Origin: Pyrocephalus nanus
Lineage: Eukaryota; Chordata; Aves; Passeriformes; Tyrannidae
Length of the DNA stretch: 64,000 bases
Direction: 5' to 3'
Assembly: GCA_038380795.1 (NCBI GenBank)
Contig: CM076270.1
Span: 18,678,001-18,742,000 of the forward strand
Below the pieces are notes generated by a model, which searched no databases, had not been told where the DNA came from, and saw only the letters and a list, made by a program, of their open reading frames with translations. The position numbers were made by a program, and so were the translations under genes. Position 1 is the first letter of the stretch, and every line of letters begins with the position of its first letter. This document shows positions 50,701 to 64,000 of this stretch, one piece after another.

Positions 50701-51798
50701 AGGAAGAGTTGCAATTTTCTCCCTACAAAACTTTATTAAAGGAGTTTTAGTTTATAAACTTAAGTTTTAGTTTAGTTTTACTGGGCATAAAAATACATAC
50801 ACACAAAAACCAACCCAAGAATGACAAACACCTAACAAACCAAAACAAACCAAGAAGAGATTCAGCAGGGAAATCAAACCCTTGGTAACACAACACCTTT
50901 ATTTTTCTTGCACTAAGTTACCAATCTGAAATTAGGGAGAGAGAAAACTGATTGCATACACACAACACTGGATTAAAGCAGAAATCACCAAAGTGTACCA
51001 GGCTGTGGGAGAGAGGAAGCCTAACAGAACAAAGCTGTACCCAATGCCTTAGTGAGATATGTCTGAAACAAGAATAGAACAATAAATACACTGAAAGTGT
51101 AGTCAGTATCACTGCTGCCATTTCCCTCTTCTTGAAAGATAAAGAAGAAATACAATATGTCTTAAAGACAAACTGTAGGGCAAAGAGACAAATACCAGAC
51201 ATGTTGCTAGAGAAATGGTTTACGTTACGGTCAGACGTGGCCTGTGTTTCTTATGCACAGGAGTAAGAGCATCCACTATTTCTAATTTTCTGTGTAGGCT
51301 TCCAGTTTCATGGGATATACCCTAAGGTGTAAACAGGCAGCAGCTGGGCAGGGAGTGGGAGGGAAAGATCAGGGTAGAGTTTGACTCAGCCATTCCCTAC
51401 TCGCTGACTCATGTGCTGGTGTAGAAGAAACTGCTATAATTTGTTGCTGGTTGTAGTCAGTTAAAAGTTACCTCTGATGCAGAGAAGCAGTGAAGACTCT
51501 CAAAAGAATGCTAAGGCTGATATGCTTTCCGTGCTTTTAAGTAATATTTTTGGGGTGAAGGATGTTTTCTGTGCCTGTCTTTTAAAAGACTCAAATTAAA
51601 ACCTAGGAGGCTTGGGGGCTTTCCTGTAAATTATTTCCCAGCACTCTTGTTGTACTTAGAAGGAAATCAACTATTAACATGCTCTTGGTTTTTTGTTTTT
51701 TACTCTTTTTTAAAAAGAAGAGACAGTAACAACAAAGCAGCTGAAAGTCACATTTCCATCAGCAGTGCAACATTTTTGTAGCCTTGCTATATATATAT

Positions 51799-51821
51799 AT
51801 GCCACTGCTAGTCAGTGGCAT
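51799..51821. repeat. Inverted repeat, 9-bp arms, 5-base loop, after a TA run
   Basis: ATGCCACTG and CAGTGGCAT around CTAGT, directly following an alternating TA run (51789-51800). Confidence 0.85.
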
Positions 51822-54800
51822 CACAACTGAACTTTATAGGATATTTACCATCCTTACTTATGTTAGAGCTTAATTATCAGGAGGCTTATTAAGCTTAAAT
51901 TTTCTCTAACTACTTGGCCAAGAGAACTGCAGTGAATATTTTATCCCACCTATTCATTACTTAAACAGCAGTGCAAATGTTAGAGAACAGCAGAATTACC
52001 TGTAGAGAAAGCCAAACTTTCATCCTTATTTCTCACTAAATGTCCTATTCAGTTCTGGTAGAGTTTCCATGAAACACAGCTCACATTTACAAGTGACTGT
52101 ATCCTTATCACAGGTGCTCCACCTTCCCACAGTCTTATGATTCACACACAATGTATTTTCTCCCCAGTTTCAACATCCATCAATTAATGAAACTAGATTC
52201 CATTTAACCAATCAAATGCATTAAAGCAATAAAGGGAAACTTCTCATTTCAAGTTCTCATTGAATGAAAAAAAAATAAAACCCCAGAACATTTTGAATAC
52301 AACAAAACCAGAGTTTTAAAGACCTTTTAAAGAAGATCTTTGAGATGATTCTGCCAAATAAATCACTTGGCAAAATGATGTAAATTCATTAAATACTAAC
52401 AGAAAATCACACAAATGTGTAAAGTAAGATTTGTCTATATCATCACCATCATCTCTCCTGAACTCCCCATCCTCATGGGATCACCAAGAGCCTTGCAGCT
52501 TCTCCTTAGGCTATGCTCCCACCTTTCTCTTACCAACTGTCCTTCTCTGAAAACTCTGACACTTTTGAATGACCATCTTTGCTTTACACAAACACCTATG
52601 TTTAGATCACAATTCCAGAACCCTCGGTGTGATTTTAGAAGCTCACAGATATACTCTGTGGATCAATGCTGAGGCTGAGATGTGGCATCTGATTTTCTAA
52701 TTTATTTGAGGTATTTAAATCAATGTTGTGCACACCTGTATATTTGCAAAATGCTACTCCAGAAACTGAACTTTAATTTTGCTTTTTTTCACCCCAACTA
52801 AATTCATAAGCATCTAATAATTCAGTAAAGACCAGTTTATCCTGGTTCTATCTTTTAGTCTTGTTACACTCAGGAGAGTGCCTTTTGCTGTTTGTGGAAA
52901 TGCTTAAACACTTTGCTGAAAATCTGCTGTGAGCTGCACCACTATAAGCAGCCCTTGGGGTTCTCCAGATAAATGAAAACTGTCTCCTCCTTGTCTGCTG
53001 AGTATTGCTATTTTGCTTAACATTCATCTGAAACTTGGAAGTTATTTTTTTTTACAATACTTTAGAAGTAACCACTAGTTCCTCATGTCCTTTTTTGAAA
53101 TAAAAAAAGTCATTAGGATTGAGAAGAAATGTCTGAGATTTAAACCTGTTATGCTTTAAAAGTCAAAGAATAAAAATTTGAACTGCCCATATGTTATTCA
53201 AGTGAGAAGAAGGACAGGTGAGAATTTTAGTTGAGACAAAGCAACCCATTTACAATCACCCATGAAGTCCAGTTTATATAAACAAAAGAGAAGTCAGATC
53301 ACTGAGGCATTCCCATAGCATTCCCTGCCCTCAAAGCTACTCTTCCAGCTCTCTCAGTCTTTCCATCTGTGTTACATCCCTTGAAGGGCAAAGTGTTACC
53401 TCCTGCTATTACAATTTGGATTCTAACTTGAGGTTGGAAGCAAATGTTATTCATGCATTTTGTTTCCATAAAAAAGCTAAATAACTTTCTACAGCTACCC
53501 CAACTAAATATTGGGAATTAAATCCACCTGTCCACGATAAATTCAGCCTACCTATAGCAAGATTCAATGCATTGATAGAGCTATTACTTTTTCATTACAA
53601 GTCCTTTTAGCTCCTGTGTCCTTTTGCATTTGAACCATCAGGCTGGTGCAGTGCTGTGATGCAGTCTTGGCACTACAGGCTCAGACATCCAGTTCCTGGA
53701 ACACTACTGGGAACCTTGTGCATGGCACACATGCCAAGCAGAGGGAAAGTGTGCAGGGCTGTAACCAGTTCCCTTGGTAACCAAGTGGTATTTTAAAAGA
53801 GAAGGTGGTACCACGGTGTTAAGTAAATAAATGCACACAATAAAGGCTCACACACGAGTAACTTTCCTAGATACTGCTGACAATAGGGAGCGGCAGAACA
53901 TGTAAATTCATCTGCCTTGGACCTGTGAGGAAACAGAAAAATTCCTCCCCAATTAGATGGTCAAATAATGCCCTCATTCACAAGTTCCTTTTAGGCAGCC
54001 AGGAGCACTCTGCCTCCCAGCCCTTTTCCTCTTACCTCACCACCACTTTCCCAACTCTTTCACATTACAAACAGCTACTAAGCAACAGGAGGTTTGCAGA
54101 GAATGAGTCACTCTCATATGGCTGATGGGCTGAGTGCAGGATGGAGATTAGTGACCTGACAATGCACAGCCCAGAGCCACTGTGCTTCCAGAAAACCAAA
54201 GTGGTCACTGAATGCAGCAAAACTTAATATATTGTAAGTGCTTTAAAAAGATATAATTGTAAGTCATGCCTTATAATTCTCACAGGCAGATATTTGAGCC
54301 TACAAAGAACACCGCGGTATGTTAGATGCAAAGGTGACATATGGCACTAAGTATTCCACACCAATAGGGTATTCCCTAAAGTTAATTAATTAAATTAGAT
54401 TTTATTTAGATGGTAATATGAAATCCTTGTGCTTTGGGCTGATAGTAAAAAATTTTGGGAACCACACAAGGTCAGTCAGTTCCCAATGTAAGCAAGAGAT
54501 TTTGACATAATTGGGAGTGTATCTCAAAACCAGGCTTCCTTCTGACTGAGGTTTCAGTTTTCTTTTTTTTTTTTCCACTGTAACAAAATAATGGAAAAGA
54601 GAAAATTTATCTGACAAAGGACTCAGGAGTTTATCTGGACCACTCCCTTATCTCCAGGGAGGATTCACTTCTACTTCAGATCTGATACAGGTTTGTGTGC
54701 CTCAGCCTTGTCCGATTCTTTCCCTGGCAGTATTTGTATCAGCCATTTTGATGGTTCATTTATCACTGTTAACTCAGGAAAGACTCCTAGGGCACCAGGC

Positions 54801-56739
54801 AGAGCCATTAATCCTCACACTATGCTTTGCAGGACTTAGTGGTAGGGCCCATAATGAGGACTGCCCAAAGCTTATCTGCAGCAGAGACCCCTCAGTCATG
54901 AATCAGCTGAGACACCACAGTGTCTACAAAAGAAGGAGCTGTGACACTTGTGAATATGAAGAATCTTGGTGCCTGCATGAAATCTTAGAAGGAAGCTCTT
55001 CAGGTTATCCATAAAGTCCTAGAGTGGCTGAATATCCACAGAGAAACTGAGTACAGAAATGAACAGAAGTGTTTTCCTTCCTAGAGTTTGGTACAAACCA
55101 AACCTGCTCTGGAGAAGTGTCTATGAGACCTTTCACAAAGTGCATTTTAACCTGTTCATTGCCTATGCTCTTTATAACTGGGTTGATTCAGTTTCCTAGC
55201 CTTAATTAGCACTAACTTGATAAAAACAATTTAATAATATACTCATTAAAATATTCAAATTTGCAGTACCTGCTATCTTTGAATATTTAAATGAGCTGAG
55301 ACAAGTATTATCAGAAAGACAAACTACAGTGTTATTGGGAAAACAGATTTTGAAGCCTGATTTCAGAGTTCAAATGGAAGAAAAAATTACAGAATTAATA
55401 CAGCCTAAACGAAGAGACCACATTTCCATTTTTCCAGATTTCAAGTAAAAACAGCTATCAGCTGGTGAGTTAATACACTGAATAGCAGTTCTGAGATTAC
55501 TTTCACATTATTAAAAATAAAACCTGTTAGATGCTCAGACTTCTCGCAGGCAATTCCAAATCAAAAAGTGAAAGAAATAATAAACTGTGAGTATTGAAGC
55601 ACTACAAAATCTTAACAGTTACTAACACAAGACTTTGTTATGCTATTTAAGAGCCTGAAGTAATTCCACAAATGTGTATACATGAGTGTACATGACCATC
55701 AGGGCTCAGCGAGAGATCCTTGACAACAGATTATTCTCTAGTGTCCCGAAAACAAAAACATCCTGGTCTAAGATTAGCAGGTTATCAATTTAAATGGTTA
55801 AATGAAGGCTAAATTTCAAGTAAAAAACTGGAACATAAACAAACCAATCCTTGATATGATTCAAAAAACTTGTAATGGTTTAAGAAACTAAACTATGAAA
55901 TAATATAGCTACACAACACAGTAAGTCATTTAATGACATTTTGGCCTCAGTGTGTGTTTCAAACTGCAGTTCATTTGAAAAAAAACAAACAACTTCTACC
56001 TGAATTAATTTGTTTCTTTATCAGTGACTGCTAAATCAAGTTCAGATAAAGTATATATTTGGTGATTATGATAATCTCTCCACACTGCTACATCCAAGTT
56101 ATGCATGTAAATGAAATATAATCTGTAATTTGCAGAAGAAATAATTCTGTTAACAATCTCACCTTCTGAAGCATTGCTAATTTTCAAGGTTTTATTTTGT
56201 TCCTATACTGTTTCTATAGTCACTAAACACTAACAGAGAGTCTCAAATCTTTTAGGAGTTAAAAGAGGATTAGGACATCACAAATACCAGGACGTCTGAG
56301 TTACTGCATACCACAACTTTTTAAAAATAAATGCAAGTTCTTACTGGTTGCAGCCATTGTGTTGCATTCACATGCTTACCAGCAGCCATTAGATGTAATG
56401 CACCACCTGTGCATATGTGGATTAACAGCAGTGCTTCTGTGAGGAGCTTCAAACCAGCATGAGAGAACAGGCTGTAAGTGGTTACTGATGTCCTGACACC
56501 ACATAACTATGTTTTATGGCAATACCTTACTTCTATAAACAACCTTCCTAAGCAATACCACAACAATAAAGAACCCTCTAACACTCTCTGCTAAGCATAT
56601 TTTTTTTACTAAGATTCTGACTAACATTTAATGAGATTCAATAGGTTTGAAGGGCCTAATTTTGTGAAAAAGCCTCTTTTTCAGAAGTTTGCAGTATCAC
56701 TTTGTATTGGTTTTTTTTCTTGTTGTTTTCATTTGATTT

Positions 56740-56775
56740 GGGGGAGGGGGGTTGGGAGGGGGTTGTTTTGTGGGG
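56740..56775 (+). other. G-quadruplex-prone tract
   Basis: Five G runs on the plus strand (lengths 5, 6, 3, 5 and 4) separated by short A/T loops, in otherwise AT-rich sequence. It meets the usual G-quadruplex pattern of four runs of at least three G. Confidence 0.7.
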
Positions 56776-59700
56776 TTTTGTTTGTTTTTTTGAAAGAACT
56801 TCAACTCATCTTTCAGTTTTGCACATGGAGTTTTACAGTTGGAACTAATTACAGACCTTATATAACTACCCATCTGATTTGCAGGTAGCTCAGAGATTTT
56901 CCTTGAATTCAGTAAGATTACTCTCCTATCATTGTAAAGGAAAAGGGGCTAATTTCACACAGGTATTTTACTTGTGAGAAATGCCTTGATGAGTTGCATT
57001 TAATCTGAAGAGCTTTCTAATCTTGTAAATTCAAGGCATTCTGTCAGTGGATATGTCTGAATCACACATATTTGGTTTAAATAACACAGCAAAAAGGACA
57101 GCAACTTCAGGGCTCTGCCTTCAACTTAAGAAAGCAATTATAGTAAAATATTACTGTCACAACTCCTCAGTGTATCAGGCAATGTCTAAGGGGCTTTTAA
57201 TAGTAGAGTATAGTTCCATTTTACAGCTTTAGGTGTCCTCTGGTGGGACTGGAGACAACAGTCAATGCCCAAAAGGAAAGAACAGTTTTGCTTGATTTAT
57301 TTGTGCACTGGACTCACAAATTTGTCTGTGCTACAGAATGAAACAAAGATCTCAGTAAAGAACTGTATTAGTAATGGCTTGCTTTATGTTTATAATTTGT
57401 ATGTTAGTTTGCTTGGAAATGAAATGCTTCAAAGCAGGACAAATATTCAGTCCACTGGGCTTATTTATTTGTAGAACAAACACTCATGGTATTTATCATA
57501 GTTCTTCACTTTGTATACAATTTCTGCGCTTTTTTGTGGTTAGAGTCCCTAAACAGTTTTTGTTAATACTGAGCCTTAACCAATCTATTGGTCTAAAACA
57601 TCAGCAAAATTCAGAACTACTCCATTTATTCCCTGGTTTGTGGTATTAAAACTGTCAGCAAAAAGCAACCTTTGCAGACTGCATTATGAACTGTCCCATG
57701 AGGAACTAAACCAATAAGACCTGATTTCATATCCAAAATTGCTCCATCCCTCCCCAGTCACCAAAATACCTCCAGCTTACCTCCCTTACCGTCTTGCAAG
57801 GCTTGCTAACCGGTAACACTTTCAGTTCCTGTCACATCCACTTGCTCTTCCCCACCCTTTCTCCTTCCAGTGAGTGTCAGAACAGTCAATGTGGGGAGGT
57901 CCCAACCATCCCTGTGTACAGCCAACTGCAACAACAAAACCCTCCTGAGCTTCACCTACTGACTTTTCCTCAGTTGGCAGCAGTAAGTGGGGCCTCATCT
58001 CCACCTGGCTACTGATCTCCCCCAGCTTTTAGGAATTTGTATCTATGAGGTCTTCACTACTCTATCAAGTTTAGCAGAATGGAAAAAAGGTAATCACACA
58101 AACTTGTATTTCCTTGGAGAGGCCAAAGCCAGCACCATTTAAAAGCCTTGCATGGAGACACCTCTTTCTGGTTTTGCTGCTGTTATTCAGTGTTATGCCT
58201 CAGTCACGTCAGCGGCTCTCCTTGGAGGACGCTGTTCATTTTATGTAGAAGTAGAGTAAGAAATCATTCATGCAGGCAATCATTCAGTTTTCCAACAATG
58301 CTGATGCTTTTCTTCTTTTTTTTTGCATTCAGTCACTCAACTGCCATGAATGAATTAACAACATGAAAAATGTGGGGTGTTTTGAAAGTACAAAAAAAAG
58401 CATCCACCACAAACGTTCATACTGATTTCAGTTCAGAAGAAAATTAAAAATACTTGCCTGAAAATCCAGATGTATGGCCAGTAAATAATAATATGTAGTC
58501 CAAACATATTCCCATTAAGAAAAATCCTACTGAGAAGAGCATGATGGAACAGTCCAATTCTATATACTCACAGTACTTTGAATCTTCTTGTAAAAGTCAA
58601 TGCAAATGGTCTTCCATCTCCAGCATAGACTCAGACTGTAAAACAGTAGCTGAAGGATGCTTATTGTTAAGAAGTAACGTAGGCAAGTAGATTCTCTTGT
58701 GTTCAGTTTGATGACAGATTTCAAGGGTAAATTGAAATTTATTTTCTAACACCTCTTTCAGAAGTGTACACTTGGGGGTACACATGAAGACATGGACATA
58801 CAACAATTGATTAAAGCAATCTATATTTAGTTTCTGTAATAGCATTTAACAAGCCACTGGTAACTTACTGTCTCCCAACCTCATGCAAATCAGTCACTAC
58901 TGTATTTTTTTCCTTTTGTTTTTAGAATGTTTCAAGCATTTTAAAATCCCTAGGGGAAAAATAAAAGTGGATAGCTCATATACAAGAGATCTTTAACTGA
59001 AAAAAAGAAAGAAAAAAAAAAAAAGGCTGTGGCTTTCGAGTCACTTCCCTTTGTAGCAGTTGAAGATTTGCCTAAGAATTTATACAGCAAACATACCAAT
59101 CTTCAAGCAGTTTTATGAAGAGCTTTTTAATTTCTTAAGTCAGAGTAACTGGTGTGGAAAAAAGAAACTAGGGAAAGATAAAGAACCCTGAGCAATAAAT
59201 TACTTGTAACAGCTTTTCTCCAGTTTCATGCCCCACAAACTCTCCAGTGGAAAAGGAAGAGTGAGAACTAGTGATGGTTCATTGATTATTCCCTGCAGAT
59301 AGCACCCAAAAATGATAATTTCTTTAGGACAGCAGTTCAAAGATAACCCAGCCACAGGTCCATACTGACTCACACTCAACAGACATCCCAGCAAGGCAAA
59401 AGTAAACCAAAGGTGGATAGTTATGTCACCTGTTATGTGCTGGGCAGCAAGATGTGGGATCTTACCTAAGAAACCTACACAGAAATGAAACAACCAGCCT
59501 CTGGAGGGACACCTGTACAGAAAACCTGTTGCTGAAAACACCTACATAGATGTTTAAGGGCTTCTAATTCAGAGAAAGGCTCATAATAAGTTTTGTGATA
59601 ACTTTAGAGTTTTATAGAAAAATAAATTAGCTTAAAAATCCAAATCAAAATCTCCTTTAAATTTTATCAGGTATTGTCTTTTGGAGTTTGTTCTTGGAAG

Positions 59701-60608
59701 TGAATAAATATTTCTGAGTTATTTATTACAAAGAATATTGGCTATGAAATCTACACCTTAGTCAGTGCTTGAGTATTTTACACTGCATTTCCTCCTGTTA
59801 CACAAAAAAAGACAGCCTGAAATGTATTTCAACCCATGGCTAATTTATCTTTAGGGGGCAAACACTGACCCTCAAGCTTGGATGTTATATTTTTTAACCT
59901 GTGAATATCCAAGCAAAACCTCCTAAGATCAACAAGAGAGTAAATGTGCTTCTGCAATAAGTTTTTTATAGTGAGATTTGCAGTAAGATTCCCAGTATTG
60001 CTTCTGTTTGCAATCCTTGGAAGTATTTAACCTCCATCCAATTGGGCACAAATTCTGAACAATGAGACACCCCAACTCATAGTATCTAGAATGCAGATAA
60101 ATGTCTGTCTTGTTTGTTTAGCCTGTTAGCTTACAGGGACAGGGAGCATCTCTGGCGATATTTGTACATGATCAAGTAGAACAGAGACTCTGAACTCTAC
60201 TGTTATACCAAACACTGAGAGTTTTAATGTGGATTTGATGTTCCTTTCAAGCAAATATGGAAATTAAAGGAACACACAAAGTTCTATCTCAGCCATATTA
60301 ATCCTGTGAAAGCAGTGACTCACCTAGTAATGGCTTTCCATAAATTAGGCAGCTAAAATTGGGTAGGAAGCGTGAAACCATTAACAGTTCCTGTAGTGTA
60401 AATTCTCTCATTGCATGTGAAGAAAATCCATGGCAGTAAAAATAAAAGAGATGAAGGTGTCAGCACCCATCATGTTTAGATCTGCTGTTAATAATTCAAA
60501 TCTTCCTCCTTTGGAGCGTATGGTTTTAGAATGAATCATTCTCTATTTCCTTTCTCAAATGAAAACTGAGGTTCTGTTGCTCACTAATTCCATATGTTTT
60601 CTTCCCAG

Positions 60609-60880
60609 CTATGAAAAGAGAAGAAATCAGTGTGGCCAATTGCATGTGCTGCCAGCATGATCTCACAGGAGTACCCTACTGCAACGATGTCTTCTGTGCT
60701 GTCATCTTGCACACCTCAGCGCTGAGATGGAAAGGACTGATGGTAACATTGACAATGTACAAAAGGAAAGCCATCCACAGCTTTGTGAAACAGAAAGAGA
60801 TGGAAGAGAAGGAGTCACTGCCACTTCCGTACCCAGGAATGACCTTTGGGAGTACAACTCCTTTTCACTGCACAGAGCAG
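60609..60880 (+). other. Exon-like interval with a long open frame
   Basis: A strong acceptor (CATATGTTTTCTTCCCAG) opens a 116-codon frame beginning MKREEISVANCMCCQHDLTG. The region is richer in GC than its flanks. It could end at a weak donor (GAGCAG|GTCAGT, after 60880), at an earlier donor (CTGATG|GTAACA) or at the in-frame stop at 60961. Cys-rich near the start (CMCC, then single Cys), with a Lys/Glu-rich segment later. No family recognised. It is the longest frame in the AT-rich part that follows a good acceptor. Confidence 0.25.
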
Positions 60881-60964
60881 GTCAGTAGCTCTGGGCCTGG
60901 CATGAACAGCATGTGCCAAAAGGCACCACTGGGATTGCTGCTTTGTACAAGTGGAACATGATAA

Positions 60965-63900
60965 AGGTTGAAAACTGAAATTTTAAGACTGGTATATAAA
61001 CTAAGCTGCTGAACTAAGATGGGATGGTTAAAAATAACAAACAAAAAACCCAACCCAAAAAACCCAACAGTGGTGCCAGACATAAAGTGCACAATTTTCT
61101 CATGACACTTTAGAAAGTCCTTTAGAAAGGACTAAAACAGACTCATTCTCGTAGAAAAGGTGGGAGCATCATGGGCTCACACAGAGCTGGCAAAAGCCTC
61201 AACACTATAACAGTTCTTGACATACTGTCTAAGTCACCCAATGGCAGCTCTCCAGTTACTCCGCTGAAATTGTGTTGGCATCCTACTATCTACAATTCTG
61301 AATGTCAAATATTTAACTCAAGGTCTCTTATCCTCGCATTTCCAGAGTAATAACATTTCTGATCAAATTGCAGCATCTATTTCCCATAACTTTTTTGGTT
61401 TTGGTCTATAATATACTGAACTACACAAGACCTTAAGAGAATAGAAGATAGTAATGCTTTGCTGTGAATAACTGAATTTTGTACTCGTGTTGCTCCATTC
61501 CTTCTGGACCATGCAACCACTGGAATCCATTCCTTTACATAATTCCTTCTTGTCATAGGGACAGTCAAGAGAAACTATTGCTCTTGCAGTTGCTTTAAAA
61601 CAAGGAGAAAAAAGTTCTAGTTTAAAGTGAAACTAACAAAAAGAAGGGTTTACAATTTTATTTTTTATTAAGTGAACTAAATTTGAAGTTGCCTGTGAGC
61701 TGGAAGCAACACAGATCCCCCATCAGTTTAGCCACTTCTTGGAACAGCACAGGAGCACATACAAAGCACAGGCAGCATTAATGGGGAGAGCGGGCTGGGA
61801 GACAAGGATTTACCAGGGCCTTAATCCCTCTCTCACCCCATCTGGTAATAACACCACTCTCACAGCACACAGTGACAGGCAAAGCACTATAAATGCACTC
61901 CAGTATTGCTCAGCTCTCCATCAGATCACTAATACAGAGGTTACCCACACAGGCAAACTTCTTTCTTGTCACTATTACAGATCTACTGCCTTTATCAAAA
62001 CAAACTTCTGCAGGCAGAAAGACGAGAGGGACAGGTTGTTTCTTAAAAACTGTGAAAAGGCAAGTGAGGAACTGACCTAAGACAGAGGGCAAGCAGGTGT
62101 TGCTAAGAAGGAAAGGCACAAATGTCGGGTTCTCTCTCAATGTAGACATCAGTGTCCATCCAGGAAACAATCAGCAGGTTTGTGGAGAGTCAGCTGCTCA
62201 GATATACAGAGAAATAAACCAGAGGGGTGAGGAGCCACTTCTACAGATGTGTGGCTGAGTCCCTCAGTAGATCAGTACTTTGTAGTTAGTGCAGGTGAAC
62301 CTCCTCGTGCATGTAAAGCACTGGCACAGTTCCCTTGGGACTCCTCCTTTGTGGTGAGCCCCAAGGAAGGATGGGTGTCCAGATGGGAAAAGTGAGGGGC
62401 AGCTTCTGCTCTGCCACAGAAGCCCAGCACAGCCTTGGACAGAGTCACCTGATCCCAGCTTCCTGAGAGGGCTTTCAAACTTCTGATCCCCACTGATGTG
62501 CATGTCACTGAGAGGGAGATCTCTGGGGGTCTTTGTGCCTCAGCTTTAGTTCTCTGTTTCTGTATGATTGTGAGACATCAAATGCTGCAGCAGTGCAGAA
62601 GGCACACAGATACCTATAGCAGGTGGTCTTTGGTAACAGTAACCTGAACAACAGAGCTCTACACCCATGAACATTTCCCAGCTCACCAGATGGGTTCCTG
62701 CCTTTTTTTTCTGTGATACACTCCATATATTTTTGACCCTAGCAGGACCTACTCGGACTATTAAAGTGACTTTAAGAGTTATTACAATTACATCAGTCTT
62801 GTGTCAGTCTGAGAGGGTCTGTTTGCAGTACAGGCTGTAGTCACCAGCACAGAGCACTGCAATCGAGCAGGAATTCAGGACTGCAACTCCAGGGCTACCT
62901 TGACACCACATAAGTGGAGGCTGCACCAGACATCAGGAAAAAAATCCCTATTCCCACTAATAGCCCTTTAGCTACAACATATAATCTCAAGTACTTAGCT
63001 AGTCATCTAACTATCTCCAACAAAAAACTCACTCTTTCCTATTTCCCTCTTTTATGTTTGAACCTACTATTTTCTCCAGGTATTTTTTTACCTTGTCATA
63101 ATCCATTAACTTCATGTGCTTTGATCTTTCCATAGGGAATTTATTTTCTCTCCTCAAAGATCTTTGCTAGTCAGAGGATATTTTTCCCAGTCCATAGCTT
63201 CTGCTCTGTTCACATGTCACAGCATGACTGCTTTTGTTTTTCTGCTTTTTTCTTTTTTTAACTTGTTAGCAGTTAAGAAATCAAATTTCAAATTAAAAGC
63301 AAGCTAGCAAAGTTTATTCCTAATGGCACAAGATATGACTCTGATGAGAAATCTAAAAGACACATATTTTGCACACACTGCTGAAGTAAATTTGCTCCAC
63401 AAAAGGGTTTGTGAGGCAGAGTAGTTACAGTAGAGCAGAGATTCTCAAAGGTAGTCTGTTAGTCAAAGATCAAAGGTGAGGAAGGAGGCAAAAAAGAAAG
63501 AGCAAGGCAGAGATGGTTATGATTTACCACAGTAACCCACTTTACATGCACCTCACTGGATCAGTACATCTTTTGTTCCACCAGGGTCATGCTATTAAAA
63601 CGTTGCTCCTCTGTTTCTCTCACCACTTAACTGGTACTTATTACCATCTGTATCACCAAACATCAGCACATTTACAGGGGTGAAAATGAACAGCACAAGC
63701 CACTACCCTGGAGCCACTTTCCCAGCCAAACACTGGGTATGGGTTCTTTCTTACAGTCTGTTTTTTTCCCCAATACTTTGACAGAAAAAAACACTCCAGA
63801 AGAGGACCAGAATCTTAATTTCTTTTAAAACATCAGTTTCTGGAGCATCGTGATGGAGACAAAATCCCACACTAACTCAATCATGTGAGATAATTTTGGA

Positions 63901-64000
63901 GGACATCAGCAAAGGTAAGACATTCATTAAAGCCCTGAGACAATCATAAGCATGTAAGAGAACTCCATAAATCATTTTTACTCATTTATGCTACTGAATA
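60965..64000. other. AT-rich region, nothing recognised
   Basis: No supported exon. A plus-strand interval ending at a good donor near 63914 (AGCAAAG|GTAAGA) has stops in all three frames, so it could only be a non-coding exon. Confidence 0.55.

Larger units (their letters stand above)
43000..60600. other. AT-rich region upstream of VAMP exon 2 without a supported gene
   Basis: Probably VAMP intron 1 and/or intergenic DNA. There is no CpG island. It holds the poly-T run, the TA/inverted repeat near 51.8 kb and the G-rich tract near 56.75 kb. A pair of overlapping minus-strand donor-like sites lies near 57.78 kb without a convincing exon. Confidence 0.55.

Noticed and set aside
59200..59541. 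113-codon minus-strand frame with hydrophobic stretches
   Set aside because: The only strong donor nearby leaves an exon of about 9 bases; no family recognised.

Overview
This is a stretch of vertebrate nuclear DNA, most likely from a bird. The main evidence is several chicken-repeat-1 (CR1) LINE fragments in both orientations, with the typical avian CR1 3' tail. The base composition fits: AT-rich, CpG-poor sequence with one sharp CpG island. I see no bacterial-style operons, no tRNA or rRNA genes and no CRISPR array.

The only gene recognised with certainty is on the minus strand between about 34.5 and 42.9 kb. It is a synaptobrevin/VAMP of the VAMP1/VAMP2 class. Four coding exons can be placed to the base: 42786-42900, 39261-39419, 37263-37314 and 35081-35097. 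They have correct splice sites and phases and encode the proline-rich N-terminus, the R-SNARE motif, the membrane anchor and an IYFST tail. The predicted protein has about 114 residues. The first exon, carrying little more than the start codon, is not securely found and may lie outside the window.

A GC-rich CpG island at about 10.98-12.5 kb looks like a promoter, possibly bidirectional. It has inverted CCAAT boxes, GC boxes, several CACGTG-type E-boxes (one a perfect GTCACGTGAC) and three exact D-box octamers (TTACATAA/TTATGTAA), with a fourth just outside. To its left, four short phase-compatible candidate exons run leftward on the minus strand (11.7, 9.4, 4.7 and 1.7 kb), with weaker continuations near 0.85 and 0.55 kb. 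I do not recognise the protein. To its right there is a possible first exon of a plus-strand gene (12529-12561).

The rest, roughly 12.6-35 kb and 43-64 kb, is intergenic or intronic sequence with old repeats, homopolymer runs and a few short open exon-like intervals. The best of these is 60609-60880 on the plus strand. There is no strong sign of a wholly new system. The points most worth checking are the clock-type promoter, the unrecognised leftward gene, and the SNARE gene's alternative C-terminus and isolated setting.
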